A stretch of DNA of 64,000 nucleotides. It comes from Rosa chinensis (Eukaryota > Streptophyta > Magnoliopsida > Rosales > Rosaceae). A model generated the notes under the pieces. It saw nothing but the letters and a program-made list of their open reading frames with translations, was not told where the DNA came from and did no database searches. Location: assembly GCF_002994745.2 (NCBI RefSeq), contig NC_037093.1, forward strand, positions 22,083,555 to 22,147,554. The letters run 5' to 3'. The position numbers and the translations under genes were made by a program. Positions within the stretch are counted from its first letter, which is position 1. The number at the start of each line of letters is the position of its first letter. Positions 32,611-45,339 of the stretch are shown piece after piece.

Positions 32611-35600
32611 CTATTGCGACCTTAACTTCTTGTTGGCGGCTGAACCCCAATCATTAAGCATAACAACATCATCATCGTCATCGTCAAGAACTTCAAATTT
32701 ACCATGACTTTTTGTATCACCGGCAACACTTGACGTATCTGCCTCAGAAACATCGGACAGTTTTCTTTTCTTTCCAGGAGCAGTTTCAATCTCATTATTC
32801 TTATCAGTCTCCAGTTCTGAGGCACTTGATGTGCTTCCGACATTAGCATTGGACTTCTTGTCCTCCTTAACCACAGAAGTAGCTTGAGTCCATCCAGATA
32901 GAACCATTCCATCAGGTTCCTTCTCCTCATCAAATTCCTCTCTGTGAGAAATCAAATTTGCATCAAATTAGAAATGTATATTCACAATCTTCGAGCAATA
33001 TGAAATACATCAGGAAATGCTTCATAATCAGCTTGACAGCGAAGTAATTTGGCGGCTGGGGAGGAGTTGAACAGGAGGGGGAAAATTGCAGGATGAAGAG
33101 GCATTAATTTCAACTAAAAGAATTCCCAATGGCTTATTAAGATTCAACTTGTACAGCTATAGGGTGAATCACGATGGCGCTTCATATCTTGAAGACATCC
33201 ATAACCTTGTATAATTTATAGATGTTATGAAGCAACTTTAAATTTTATGTAGCAAGCTGTAAAGCTTGATACTTGATAAAATCAAAAACTAAAAAAATGT
33301 AAAAAAACAAAAAACCTGTGTTTGATATTGATATTGCATTTCAGTTCTTGCTGAAGATCCTCAATTGTCAGCATGGTTCCACTAGTAACTGGAGAAGGAA
33401 ACTCAGATAGCACCTATAATTTCATATACATTATAGAAAATTCTTCAATAAACAACTGATACAAGTGAGCAAATTTTGACAAGTCACATTAAGTAAAAGA
33501 ATCATACCTTATCAAGATTCGCTGCATAATTTTTTATCATGGCTTCATCCAGGTCATCACCAACTTCATAAAGAAGGGCTGCTCCGTGCATAATGAGTGG
33601 AGAGTTCATTCCAAGCTTGTTTTTAACTATCTTTTCAACTATGTCCCGCAATTTTGCACGGTTGGTGTTGATCTCTAATAATAGTGGTGTCTGCTTAAAA
33701 TCAATTACATTGCATTTAGTGCACATCACAGTCACACTTATATATGAAAGAAAAAGACCACAAAGACAGAATTCAGAAAAAAGCAATTTGCATACCTCCG
33801 AACAGACATAGCAGGACTTGTTAGGTTCAAATGGTTCCACTGGCATGAGTAGCATCTTTCTTGTTGGATGTTCCAGACAATAGGTCATCCTACGTGACCG
33901 AATCAGGGTAGAACAAACGAGTTGCAGAAAGAGTAAAATTAACAAAATTCATAGCAGAAACTTTGCTGAATTCATGTCAGAAACACACATTCCTCTATAC
34001 ACATAAAATTCAAAAAACACATCTGAAATATTTTTCTCCATTAATCCCAGACAAGAAAACTCTAAATGACTTGAAAGTGGATTCTTCCTATTAGTCCTAG
34101 ACACATATCAAACAGTGCAACTAAAGCCAATGCCAGCAAGCCAATACCAGATCACATGGCTTTATTCTTCCCGGTCAATATCGAGGTGTTAAAGAGTGTA
34201 TTTGCAAAAGTGCGAGTGTGTGCAAGGGTGTGCAGATACTACATATCGGCAAAATGAAAAAATCAATATTATAAACCACAAAAAACACGCATTGCTTCAA
34301 TGTCTTGAGAGAACTACAAAGAGTAAGAATAGCAAGAGAACTCAAGGAACATACTTCTCAGCATTACAAAATACATAATTCAACTAGCAGAGAAGGCGGG
34401 CTATTGTACACACCTGTAATTTTTTGCGTCATTTTGCAGCACCTTGACTGTCTCAATGACAATCAACCCAGCAATAATTGCATTTGTTGTTGCAACAGCA
34501 TGGACAATATTACCAGCAATACCTTTAGCTTCAAATAGACTATGCAATGGGATGCCAAAAGCAGTGGCCCTTATGTTTGCGGCAGCAGTAACAAATTCTA
34601 CAGCTAGCTGATCATCTTTATCAAAAATCATGTTTCCAATCTCCTGCATATGAAGACCGCAACAACAAAAGCAAAAACAAAGATGAAAATAACACTTCAG
34701 TATTCACCTATGGAAAATAAATGATAGAGATATGATGTCTTTGTTTAACTACAGAGAGATCAGACTAACCTTTCCCCTTTTCATGAAAAATAGTTTCAAA
34801 GCCTCAAGAAAGACTCTAGAATTTTCCATAAGGCTCCATACATCTTGTGGATTCTTCAGTCCTAGAGATACCATGGCAGATACTAAAGATGGATCATTGG
34901 TTGCACCATTTTTTTCCACATTTCCATTCTGTTGACTGACATCATTAGGCATGGCATCCCTACTATATATGGGCTTTGGTCTATTACGGTTCTTCCATGT
35001 CTCCTCATTAGACAAAGCTACCTCAATGTTATAACCAAATACATGATCATATATTCTTCTTCCATACTGCTCAATGTCTTCATCTTTACTATGCTCAAAA
35101 ACATCTTCTGCCTGTTCTGATGAGCTAGCACCATCACTGGAACGCACATTCAAATCATTGGCCTGACTCTTGTCCCCAAACAACTTTGCAAAGAGCAGTT
35201 CCTTTGCCCATACAATGCAGTGAACAAACTGCAAATTCAAATATTAGAATCAAAGCCTAGTCCCATGGGGTAGGGTTATCTTGAAATAATGGATCTCATG
35301 GCAAACAACCATCCCTCCCAAATCATTTATGTTCCATTGCATAAGCCATATAACTTAATTTTCTGAGGTAAAACAGGCAACATTTTTTTTTTTTTTTTGG
35401 GGGAGGGGGTGGAAACATCATTAAAAAGGTCTTAGCATTTACCAATTACATACTAATTGAAGTGTGGGGGAAACAGTAATCCAAAACCTTTGTGTATGCT
35501 GGGTACTAAAACCAGCTTAAATAATATGAAGGACATGATTATTTCGGTTTCTTGGGGACCATTCCCCATAGAATTTTTGTCTCCATATACTTGAATATCT

Positions 35601-38279
35601 TTCATAGAGTTGGAATTGGAAGTTGTAGTTCAGAGGACGTACACAAACTCTCTATTAAGCAAAATTTTGATTTATAATACAATCCATGCCAATAGAAGCT
35701 CATAGACAAGCAAGAAAAAGAACAGGAGCAAAATTAGAAACTTAGCATCAAGAAAAAAGACCACGTGTCAATACCTTTGATGGAGTGCTTGTTATGGTGC
35801 AGACAGGGTACGTTTTGGGAGCAGGTTTAGGCTGGCATTCATAGCACTCAGTTATTCCCTTCACATGCACAGTCACCTGCTTCCAGAGTCAAAAAATAAG
35901 TTAGAAGGGAAGGAATATATCATGGTGCCCCATAAAAATGGCAGCACCCTTTTACAAAACAAATGCAAGGGCAATAGAGCAATTAAAGTTGTCGAACTTC
36001 AGATACACTGGTCAAACAGAATGAGTTATTCCCACATCTGACCCTCACAAAATAACAATAACAATCATTAATAGCTTCATCTAGCACACTTAAAAAAAAA
36101 ACACTTGAAAGTATTTAGCATTGTGCGGCAATTACATCACTGATCATTGAAGTACTGACATAACTAATGTAAACAATGGGGGATAAAAAATAAAAATAAA
36201 ATAGAACATGTGGTTCATCTCGTATGGCTGGAGCAAGGGCAAAGACGAAGATGATGACCGAGTGAGGGTTAATGTGAATCTATTATGGAATGAACTATCA
36301 TTACAGACATATCATATAGAATGTTATAGGACCCGTTCATTAGAGACAATACAATTGTGATACTTAGCTCATGTATTTATCCAATGAAACATATGAATAC
36401 TAAATTTAGATAGAGAACTAGTTCACTGCATGAACTCAGATGAAAAGAGGCCGTTATGAAATTCATTCTGCAACTGCAAAGAATCCTCCAGAACAAGACT
36501 CCACATACCAACAACACATGAAGCAAAGAAATTTTAAAACTTTTTTTGAAAAACAAGCAGACAAACAACATACACACATTATGGATCAACCAGTAACAAC
36601 TAATTTCAATGAGAAAAAAAAAAAAAAAAAAAAAAAGCCGTTTCATGCAGAAAAAAACTCTATAAGTCACCTGTCCAAGAAACCCAGTAGTCCCACTTTC
36701 GATTAAAGGAACATCAGCTGCCAAGCATAGGCGATTCACATGTCGCCTGGCATCCAAGTTGTCAAGTCCATTCAAAACAACATTAAACTGTTTAAAGAAA
36801 TCCACGTTGAAGTCAGGGTCCTTAACATTTGCATGGTATGGAGTAATGCTTATGTGAGGCCTAAATTTTAAGACAGCATCCCGAGCAACCTGTTGAAAAT
36901 ATTCACAGAAATATTAATACAGAGACAGATTCATATAAATAGAAACAAACAATATCACAGGTATACTTACTTTGGCCTTGGATTGCCCAACATGCGATTG
37001 TCGAAAGAGGAATTGCCTGTTGAGGTTACTGACTTCTATAGTGTCCATGTCAATCTACAATTTAACATAAACAACTAAATAAATGAATAACTACCAAAAG
37101 CAACAATCCAGCTAACTCTAGCCAAAACACACAATTTAGAAAAGTAATGTGGACTATTTCAATTCGAAGGCCATTGAATAGAAAAATTAACAGAGAATTC
37201 AATGTAGTAACCATAGTAAAAATCAAACCCATAAATCCAAATTCCAACATACTATCTTATAAAATTTTGGCCTACAGTTCATGTTTTTCTAAATTGGAAA
37301 TACCACTCAGTATTGTTAAAATATTCTACTTTATTTTAACACTGACAAAATGTTAACAGACCCAGCACAGAAAATAGAATGCAAAGACAAATTGAGAGCA
37401 ATGAAACTAGAAATGCAAGAAACACTGAAACAATAAATACTTTTGCCAACTGGGTTGGAGCAGTCTGAGGAAGCAGCCTGACAAATACTCTCCAATTTCA
37501 CGCATAACTATTGTATGACTGTAACAGTAGCTCAGAGTCTTCATTCTTTACATTTTACTGAAAGTAGCTAAATCCTAAGACCCCTAGGCTTATATCCGAT
37601 AAGATCCCCAACTGTGGTTCCAGAAAATCTTCCTACGGTTTTTATCAAATCCTTTTCGATTATCCCAATCCTAGATACTCTTAATAATGTCCTGACTTCT
37701 TATATTATGCCAGCCGGCATCAACTACAACGACGATGATTCAGAAACGAAATCAACAATCAAACGGTATCAATTCGTTAACTTTTCACTCAATTGACACT
37801 ACACAGGATCACATACACAGAGAGGCCATTTGTATAAAAGCAAACAGTTGCAGGACTTATAATTCGCTACCATGAGATTCATAACCACCAAAACCAACAC
37901 AAGCTTCACTCAGCAAACATATGAAATGAGAATAGAGCATGAAACCCTAGAAACCAAAAAGCCCTCGAAACATGAAACCCTATCAAAATTCAAAAATGGG
38001 AAAGAGAGAGGGAACACACAATATGAATGTCCTGGAAGCCAGAGAGAGCGAGAGTCTTGAGGAGCTCGCAGCCGATACCTCCTGCGCCAACCATGAGAAC
38101 TTTGGCGCCCTACAAAAACCCCCAAAAAAAAAAAATTCAAAAACATATACAAAACCCCACTCGAATTCGAGCTTGAATTCGAAAAGGGAGGGAGGGGGTT
38201 AGGGTTTTGTGAGAAACTGGGGTTGTGGGTAGTTCAAAGATAGTACCTTTATAGCAGGGGAGTGTTTCTGGGTAGCCAT
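32611..38279 (-). CDS. SAE2: SUMO-activating enzyme subunit 2 (E1 large subunit, UBA2/SAE2)
   Basis: Eleven exons join in phase to about 640 residues: 38279-38247, 38109-38020, 37054-36971, 36889-36671, 35876-35775, 35228-34770, 34643-34414, 33889-33796, 33690-33508, 33413-33316 and 32941-32611. Together with SAE1 the protein adenylates SUMO, holds it as a thioester and passes it to the E2 enzyme SCE1, mainly in the nucleus. The nucleotide-binding [11 protein letters not shown] is at about 18-28, and [20 protein letters not shown] follows. The catalytic cysteine is in [10 protein letters not shown] (about Cys168). Zinc ligands are ECYEC (153/156) and CYVC (432/435). A ubiquitin-fold domain follows, then an acidic C-terminus with the nuclear signal GKKRKL and an [13 protein letters not shown] stretch. 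The start [11 protein letters not shown] is family-like. It is intact despite large AT-rich introns. Confidence 0.96.
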
Positions 38280-38365
38280 GGGAGTCGGAGAAGGGAGGAG
38301 AGAGACTAGAGAGAAGAGTCAATTGAAGTGAATAGCAGCAGCAATTCGTCAAATACCATAAAGCC

Positions 38366-38592
38366 GGAGAGAGAGAGAGAGAGAGAGAGGTGGTTGAGAT
38401 GGGGGATGTGGGGAATCGAACTGGGTACGTGGGGGGAATCTGGAATGGTGGGTGAGGTCCAAGTGGGTTTCTTCCAGGAAGGAGAGGGGGCGCCAAAAAC
38501 AGCAAAAAGGTGAAAACTTGTTCACACCCACTTGCTCTCTGTTTCTCTCTCTTCTGCAAAAATGGAAGAGGAGGAGGAGGAGGAGGAGGGAG
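38366..38592. repeat. GA and GGA repeats in the SAE2 5' region
   Basis: A (GA) run at about 38368-38389 and a (GGA) run at about 38563-38591 lie 90-310 bases upstream of the SAE2 start. On the transcribed strand they are CT-rich, which is common in plant leaders. Confidence 0.8.
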
Positions 38593-38881
38593 GGGTAATA
38601 TAAGGGGAGGTGGGTCTGAGAGATGGAGGTAGTGGTGGTTTGTTTGGGGTTGAGGGGGTTTTGACTCTTTTTGCCAACTTGCTCACTTGCTGTGCCCGGT
38701 TATAAAACTGTGGGTGCTTTGTATTTGGTCCTGCCAAAGAATTTTATTAATATCACATGCATTTTGATTCATCTACATGTAAAAAGTAGACATTTCAAAA
38801 TTTACCCCCTCTGTATCTCATTCACTAGCTTTACATTTGTTACACGTTCACTAACCTCTCAAACACAATAGGGGATGTAAA

Positions 38882-39554
38882 TAGGCCTAGTGCGGTCACG
38901 GCCGGGTTACGGGCGGACTTAATGGGTTGGCGGTCTTCACGGGCTCAACCCGTTATCTTAATTATAACGGGTTGAGCCCGATGGGTTCTCGGGTTACCCG
39001 TTGGAACCCGTTAAGACCGCTAAGGTTTTTTTTTTTTTTTAATTTTAAAATTCTTTTCTAATAAATTACCCACTAAAACCCGCTAATACCTATTAACAAT
39101 AAATTGGTCATTGAAACCAGTTAAGATCCGCTAACATAAAAATGAATTTATTATTATTTTTTTTGCATTTTTTTAAACTCTTTTTCAAACCCATTATCTA
39201 TTAAAACCCTTCTAAATATACATATATATATATATATATGTTTTTATTTTTTATTTTTTAAAACCCTCTTCCAACCCATTACCCATTAAAACTCTTTTTC
39301 ATTGTTGATTTTCATTAAATCGAACTATCAAAAGTTAATACATATTGGGCTCAGAATTCTAAAAAAAAAAAAAAAAAAACTTTTTTCTCCTCTTCTAACC
39401 TGGCTCGATGGGTTCCGTCGGGCAGCTTGTTTCCGCCCGTTAACTAACGGGTTGTTAACGGGTTGGCAGCCCATTAACACGTTAAGTTATCAGGCGGAAA
39501 TAAATAGGTTTTTAGCAGGCAGTTAACAGGTCATGGGCTGAATTGTCAGGCCTA
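38882..39554. mobile_element. Non-autonomous hAT element
   Basis: The ends are TAGGCCT and AGGCCTA, flanked by a perfect 8-bp target duplication GATGTAAA (38874-38881 and 39555-39562). The 673-bp interior has no gene. It has many AACGGGTT/AACCCGTTA words in both orientations near both ends (38930-39020 and 39410-39540), the dense subterminal repeats expected for hAT transposase binding. It also contains (AT) and poly-A runs. Confidence 0.85.
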
Positions 39555-39562
39555 GATGTAAA

Positions 39563-40208
39563 TCGACTAGAGATCATTCGAATTCAACACATGTTGGGCT
39601 CGTTTTTAGCCAGTTCAGTTCGTGTTTATGAATAAACAATTCAAATTTAAGCTCAGTAGGAAAATCGAGCTGAACTTAAAATTTAATATATTCGACTCAT
39701 AAAGCAGCAGCTCGTATATCTTTAAGAATGCATTTAACTAAGTTCGTGCCAACCGGGAGACATGGAGTAGCCTAGTGTAGGCTCATGCACCCACTCAAAT
39801 AATATACAGGCTCTTTTATAGGTAAAAGCTTTGGTTTATTAAAAAGGTTTTGACCCCACAAGGAGTAGTAATTTGAGGTTGTTATACATATTTTGGAAGA
39901 AGAAAAAATTATAGTTTCTCATGAAGATTATTGTTCATTAGCTATTATGGTCTAAATTCACCCCCACAAAAAGTAAATTTTTAGGTCCGCATTGGTGTTC
40001 TGAAGCCGAAAATAGTTTAGTACACTTCAAATATTAAATATTCAACTAAATAAAATATATTTTTCTTTTAAAGTACTGTCAAATATGTCTGCATCATCAG
40101 ATCTACTTCTTCATTATCTGTCTCCAAATCCAGCTATCTCCTCCAAGTTCTTGCCATTATCATTATGTGACCAAAATTCTCGCCGAAATCTCAGTATATT
40201 GATTTGTC
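39563..40208. other. Gene-free spacer
   Basis: AT-rich DNA with no ORF of note and no recognised repeat ends. Confidence 0.5.
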
Positions 40209-40473
40209 GGTAACTGATGGCAATAGTTCGGTTTCGGTTTCAAATTTTAGAAAACCAACAAAAATTTGTCAGAAACCAGTTGATGAAATTTTAGGTTGGT
40301 TTTCTACCAAATTCACTAGGTATGTATTATTAACTACTAGTCTTTTACCCATGCATTTACATGGACTCACAAAGGCACGTAAACAAAAACACTATTTTTT
40401 TAGCATGATCTTTAATATCTTTTTATCCTCGATCAACCTATTTTCCTCCTTCTTTTATATGAAAAAGACTATA

Positions 40474-40875
40474 TTAGACGTGGAAACCTCTTGAGCACCC
40501 AGAGTTTACAACATCAAATAAAATGGCTCTTGAAGTCTCATTAAGGATGGAGTTGGTCCAAACACGACCATTTCCAAACTTATGATCCAAACTTGCTAAG
40601 GCATCTGCAGTGCAGCTTGCCTCCCTATAAATATGATTAAAGGAGATTGAATCTAACAAACTTCCTAGTTGTTGGATGTCCCGGACAATGTTGGGAATTT
40701 TTTGAGGTGGGGATGTTCTTCCTTTGACACAAAAAATAGTGAGTTTAGAGTCACCTTTCACTTGTAATTTTTGAAAACCTCTTTGGTAAGCACTAGACAA
40801 GCTATTTCGAGTTACTCCTAATCCTTTAGCAGCTGCAATCAAGTTGCTCCTATTTTCCTCCCTTAAAAACAGCAT
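40474..40875 (-). pseudogene. RNase H-like (RVT_3) fragment, copy 1
   Basis: A 133-codon open frame with NSLSSAYQRGFQKLQVKGDS, SISFNHIYREASCTADALA and a C-terminal region. The (E/G)DSKL motif and the NHIYREASxxADALA motif are those of the plant RNase H fold that closes many LINE ORF2 proteins (RVT_3). The N-terminal beta strands and the first catalytic acidic residues are absent. It is 124/133 identical by hand count to the copy at 44173. It is not a standalone gene. Confidence 0.75.
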
Positions 40876-40965
40876 AGGTGGTTAATTATGGATTATCATT
40901 TTATCCACTTACTTTTAGACGTGGGAATTCGGAATGAATGCAGTTATATATCTTATACTTCTCCC

Positions 40966-42336
40966 CAGTAGCGGATCTAGGAATGGAAACTTGTGTGGGC
41001 TAGAACTTCTTAACCAAAAAAAAACAAAAAAAAACAATATATATATATATATATATATATTGTGGAGCATCTTGACGGTACAAGAAAATTTTATTAATTG
41101 AAAAAAAATAAATACACATACACCTAAACAGGGAGGATGCAGTGAGCCTTACCCTCAAATTCATACATATGTAGTACTAAAGAACCAAAAAGTACAATAA
41201 AATAAAAGTGCAATGCAATACAACAAAAGAAAGTAGGAAGTTTCATGTTTTAGAACCATTATCCGTTTGGAAAGCCAAAATTTTCTTCTTGGCTGGCATA
41301 AAATTTTGATCACTAGTATGGTCTTCCTTCCACTGTTAATTGCATTTGTAGTGTTCTATCAAACCATAGCACAACCAAATGCCAAACAAAAGTATATTTG
41401 GATCAATTGGACCCATTTCTTCTCAATCCATGAATGACATAGACAAGCCACCAACAACAACAAATGGAGTAACTTTACTGCAAGATCCACATGGTGGCAT
41501 GACTCATCCACTTCTAAATCCTCCAAACCAAACTGAATGAACAAAAAGAAAATTCATAAATCCAACATTTCAAGTCAAAGTTCTCAGCTTTCCAGAGGTA
41601 AATTCTCAATTCATGGTTCGGATAGATAAGCTTTTTGTGGATACAAAGATGTAATCCTTAAGCAATTGATCTAGTTAATTGATTCCAAAAATGGCCTACT
41701 ACAGCTCCAGCTACTATGAAACTCGTGTACCTAACCTCTTATGCTCATAATCCTGATGACTCTGCTCCAATTTCTTATTCTAGCTATGAAGATCCCAGCT
41801 TTCAAAACTTGCCTGAATATAAATATCCAAACCCAACTTCATATTATCATGACAATTACCACTCTACCTCTACTTCAATATGACCCCCCAAAATTCTATG
41901 AACAGAGTTATGACACTAGTGTGACTCCATTTCTGATATCTTACTCTGATCTAAAGATACTACCTTTCATATAAACAGAGCTAGAGGAATTGATCAGTAA
42001 GTAATTAGAGAGAAAGAGAGACTTTTAACTTGAACTGAACTCTGATTGACCTAGGAATCTAGCAACAAAGCTTGAAGCTTGGTTTTTGATATCAGCAAAG
42101 AGCAAATTTCACACCATAAACTTTTAGACATTGAAGAAACACAGAAAAACAAACTGGCTGCAAAGATCGAGTCTGCTGCATACCTGCACTCACAAACAAA
42201 GGAGAGTGGAGTCGTGGAGATCGATCAATTATGGGTGGGCTTCAACAACGAAAAGACGTCATTTCGTATATACTATATATGGGTAAAAAAAATTTCCCAA
42301 AATTCTCAGGTGGGCTTGAGCCCACCCATGCCCCTG
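40966..42336. mobile_element. hAT-like element (copy 1) with 8-bp target duplication
   Basis: It begins CAGTAGCGGATCTAGG. The far end is CCCATGCCCCTG. CTTCTCCC at 40958-40965 and 42337-42344 is the 8-bp target duplication, the same as at copy 2. An (AT) run lies at about 41036-41062. The extra 780 bases (41020-41825) have no coding capacity that I recognise. The right tip has decayed compared with the copy at 45257. Confidence 0.7.
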
Positions 42337-42532
42337 CTTCTCCCATAACCTACATCTCTCTTTCATAATTATCTCTTTAATTATTTGCTTGTGTTTGTTT
42401 CTTTTGTTTCTTACTATAATAACACTTGTATTAACCTAGGCCAATATTGTGTGGAAATCTAAAAAAAAACCTAGGGGCCGCTCTGACACCCAAAACCCTA
42501 AAACTCTGTCCTGCTTCTCGTACACTCTCTCC

Positions 42533-43812
42533 ATGGCAACGATTGATGATGTTGCAGCAAGCTTTGCATCGTCGTTGGCTTTTCTAAGCGACGATGTGGT
42601 GGACCTTTCCAAGATGTCGGGAGCGGATACCAGGCGTGGCTCTCAGGCCTATCTCCTTGCACAGCCTCTCACACCAAAGCCATTTACGGCACCAGACCTG
42701 CAGCGTCATTTCAAGCGTGTATGGGTTCTCAATGCTGCTTTCACAGTCCAGGAAAGAGCACAGAAACGCTTTGTGATAACGTTTGATTTGCGCAAAGATA
42801 GACACAAGGTACTGAGGGGAGGCCCTTGGTATTTCCAACGTGCTCCAGTCATTATCCATGATTATGATGGCTTGAAATCCCCTAGTGTTATCCAGATGAA
42901 TGAGTTGTTCTTTTGGGTGAAGATTCGTAACATACCACCAACCTTGGAGGTCAAGAATACAATCATGAATGTTGCTTCGGTTGCAGGAAGGTTTATGGAA
43001 TGGGACGACAAGTTGTTCAAGGCATCTGGGGATGTTAGGGTTCATGTGGCGCATCAGATAGCTAAACCTTTCTTCCTGACAAAAACCCCGGCCTAAAGCT
43101 AGCGTCGGGAGTGATTGAGGAAATATCCTTCTTCTTTGAAAACCTTCTTGGTCGTCGTCGAGATTGTGGTCTTATTTTTCATGAGAATGAGAAGTGCCAA
43201 TTTGTAGGAAAGAACGTTCACCAGAACTCTGATCCAAAGCTAGGCGAGAATAGGGTGGAACTGCCTAGTTCCTTTGCAAGTTTTGAGCAATACAATTTCA
43301 GTGGAGGTGCATTCCGCTTTCAAGGTATTCAGACACCTATTCTGCCTCCTGTGGCACGCAATTTGTTTGGCTCGAGTCCTTTCACCAAGCTACGTAAACC
43401 TATGGTGCTTCGACATACTAACATACAGAAAATCGAGGAAGCAGACAAGCAGCTTGCTTTAATACCTCATACAGAACAATCTCCTTTGAAGAGAGGCAGG
43501 ACTAGCTCTCTTTTTGCCTCTCCAAAGAAGCTCAAGCTCATGCTGGAGGAGCTTGCTGTTGGCAGTAATGGCTCACCGGCACCAGCAAAGAAGGTTAAAG
43601 GACCGGCAACCGCAATCAAGCTTTCTGCTAAGTCGCTGGGACTTGTGGAAACTCCAGGAGGCATACTAGTCCCTGCAGAGGGGGTGATGCCTCGGGAAAA
43701 TGTCTCAAATGGCTCCACCACAAAGAAGAAAAGAGGAAGGCCTTTAGGGTCCAGAAATAAGAACCCTCCGAAGCCAAGGAAATCAGTCCCTGTTGAAGAT
43801 GTGCTTTCCTAG
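42533..43812 (+). pseudogene. LINE ORF1-like protein (DUF4283 plus CCHC-type knuckle), frameshifted
   Basis: The ATG at 42533 opens a DUF4283 domain with QRHFKRVWVLN, RFVITFDLRKDRHKVLRGGP and VKIRNIPPTLEVKN. At 43096 the frame ends, and it resumes one base off at 43111 with EEISFFFENLLGRRRDCGLI and FHENEKC, a damaged zinc knuckle. The tail has KKLKLM, and KKKRGRPLGSRNK, which resembles an AT-hook. This is the gag-like ORF1 of plant LINEs that binds the element's RNA. No ORF2 follows; copy 2 of the segmental repeat begins about 100 bases downstream. The leader with ACCCTAAAACTC is typical of LINE 5' ends. Confidence 0.8.
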
Positions 43813-44172
43813 CTTCACTCGGGAAACACTACTAGCCCTAGCCTGAAGGGTAAGGAAAAGATGTAGCCGTTAAGGGTATGTTGCCTATTACTATGCTTGT
43901 TGGTAACTAATGGCAACAGTTCGGTTTCGGTTTCAAATTTTAGAAAACCAACAAAAATTTGTCAAAAGCCAGTTGATGAAATTTTAGGTTGGTTTTCAAC
44001 CAAATTCAGACCTAGTTTTGGGTATTATTATTAATTACTAGTCTTTTACCCATGCATTTGCACGAACTCACAAAGGCTAAACAAAAACACTATTTTTTTA
44101 GCCTGATCTTTAATATCTTTTTATCCTCGATCAACCTATTTTCCTCCTTTTTTTTATACCAAAAACACTATA

Positions 44173-44574
44173 TTAGACGTGGAAACCTCTTGAGCACTCA
44201 GAGTTTATAACATCAAATAAAATAGCTCTAGAAGTCTCATTAAGGATGGAGTTGGTCCAGACACGACCATTTCCAAACTTATGATCCAAACTTGCTAAGG
44301 CATCCGCACTGAAGCTTGCCTCCCTATAAATATGATTAAAGGAGATTGAATCAAACAAACTTCCTAGTTGTTGGATGTCCTGGACAATGTTGGGAATTTT
44401 TTGAGGTGGGGATGTTCTTCCTTTGACACAAAAAATAGTGAGCTTGGAGTCACCTTCCACTTGTAATTTTTGAAAACCTCTTTGGTAAGCACTAGACAAG
44501 CTATTTCGAGTTGCTCCTAATCCTTTAGCAGATGCAATCAAGTTGCTCCTATTTTCCTCCCTTAAAAACAGCAT
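44173..44574 (-). pseudogene. RNase H-like (RVT_3) fragment, copy 2
   Basis: 133 codons, differing from copy 1 at nine residues by hand count (for example GLGVT to GLGAT, and SCTADAL to SFSADAL). Same domain evidence as for copy 1. Confidence 0.75.
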
Positions 44575-44664
44575 AGGTGGTTAATTATGGATTATCATTT
44601 TATCCACTTACTTTTAGACATAGGAATTTGGAATGAATGCAGTTATATAACTTATACTTCTCCC

Positions 44665-45257
44665 CAGTGGTGGATCCAGGAATGGAAACTTAGGTGGGCT
44701 AGAACTTCTTAACCAAAAAAAAAAAATCCAAACCCAAACTCCATATTATCATGCCAATTACCACTCTGCCTCTACTTCAATATGACCCCCCAAAATTCTA
44801 TGAACAGAGTTATGACACTAGTGTGATTCCATTTCTGATATCTTACTCTGATCTAAAACTACTACCTTTCATATAAACAGAGCTAGAGGAATTGATCAGT
44901 AAGTAATTAGAGAGAAAGAGAGAGACTTTTAACTTGAACTGAACTCTGATTGATCAAGACATATAGCAACAAAGCTTCAAGCTTGGTTTTTGATATCAGC
45001 AAAGAGCAAATTTCACACCATAAACTTTTAGACATTAAAGAAAACACAGTAAAACGAACTGGCTGCAGAGATCAAATCTGTTGCACGCCTGCACCCACAA
45101 ACAAAGAAGAGTGGAGTCATGGAGATCGATCAATTTTGTGTAGGCTTCAACGACGAAAAGACGTCGTTTCGTATATACTATATATGAGTAAAAAAAAATT
45201 CCCAAAATTCTCGAGTGGGCTTGAGCCCACCCCATGCTTGCTGTAGATCCGCACCTG
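44665..45257. mobile_element. hAT-like element (copy 2), shorter form
   Basis: CAGTGGTGGATCCAGG at the left and GCTGTAGATCCGCACCTG at the right are inverted ends. CTTCTCCC at 44657-44664 and 45258-45265 is a perfect 8-bp duplication. It is 593 bp without an intact gene. Inner arms share a GTGGGCT/AGCCCAC phrase. Same family as 23642-24036. Confidence 0.85.
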
Positions 45258-45339
45258 CTTCTCCCATAACCTATGTCTCTCTTTCATAATTATCTCTTTA
45301 TTTATTTGCTTGTGTTTATTTCTTTTGCTTCTTACTATA

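Larger units (their letters stand above)
40209..42418. repeat. Segmental direct repeat, copy 1
   Basis: Starting GGTAACTGATGGCAATAG and ending CTTACTATA, it is repeated at 43912-45339 in the same orientation. It holds an antisense RNase H fragment and a hAT element. It is about 780 bases longer than copy 2 because the hAT element is longer here. The two copies flank a LINE ORF1-like gene. Confidence 0.9.
43912..45339. repeat. Segmental direct repeat, copy 2
   Basis: It parallels 40209-42418 from GGTAACTAATGGCAACAG to CTTACTATA. It keeps the antisense RNase H fragment and a shorter hAT element. Confidence 0.9.

Noticed and set aside
40209..45339. The two direct repeats as LTRs of one retrotransposon
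   Set aside because: They contain an antisense RNase H piece and a hAT element, have no TG...CA ends, and no primer-binding site or polypurine tract is seen between them. A segmental duplication fits better.
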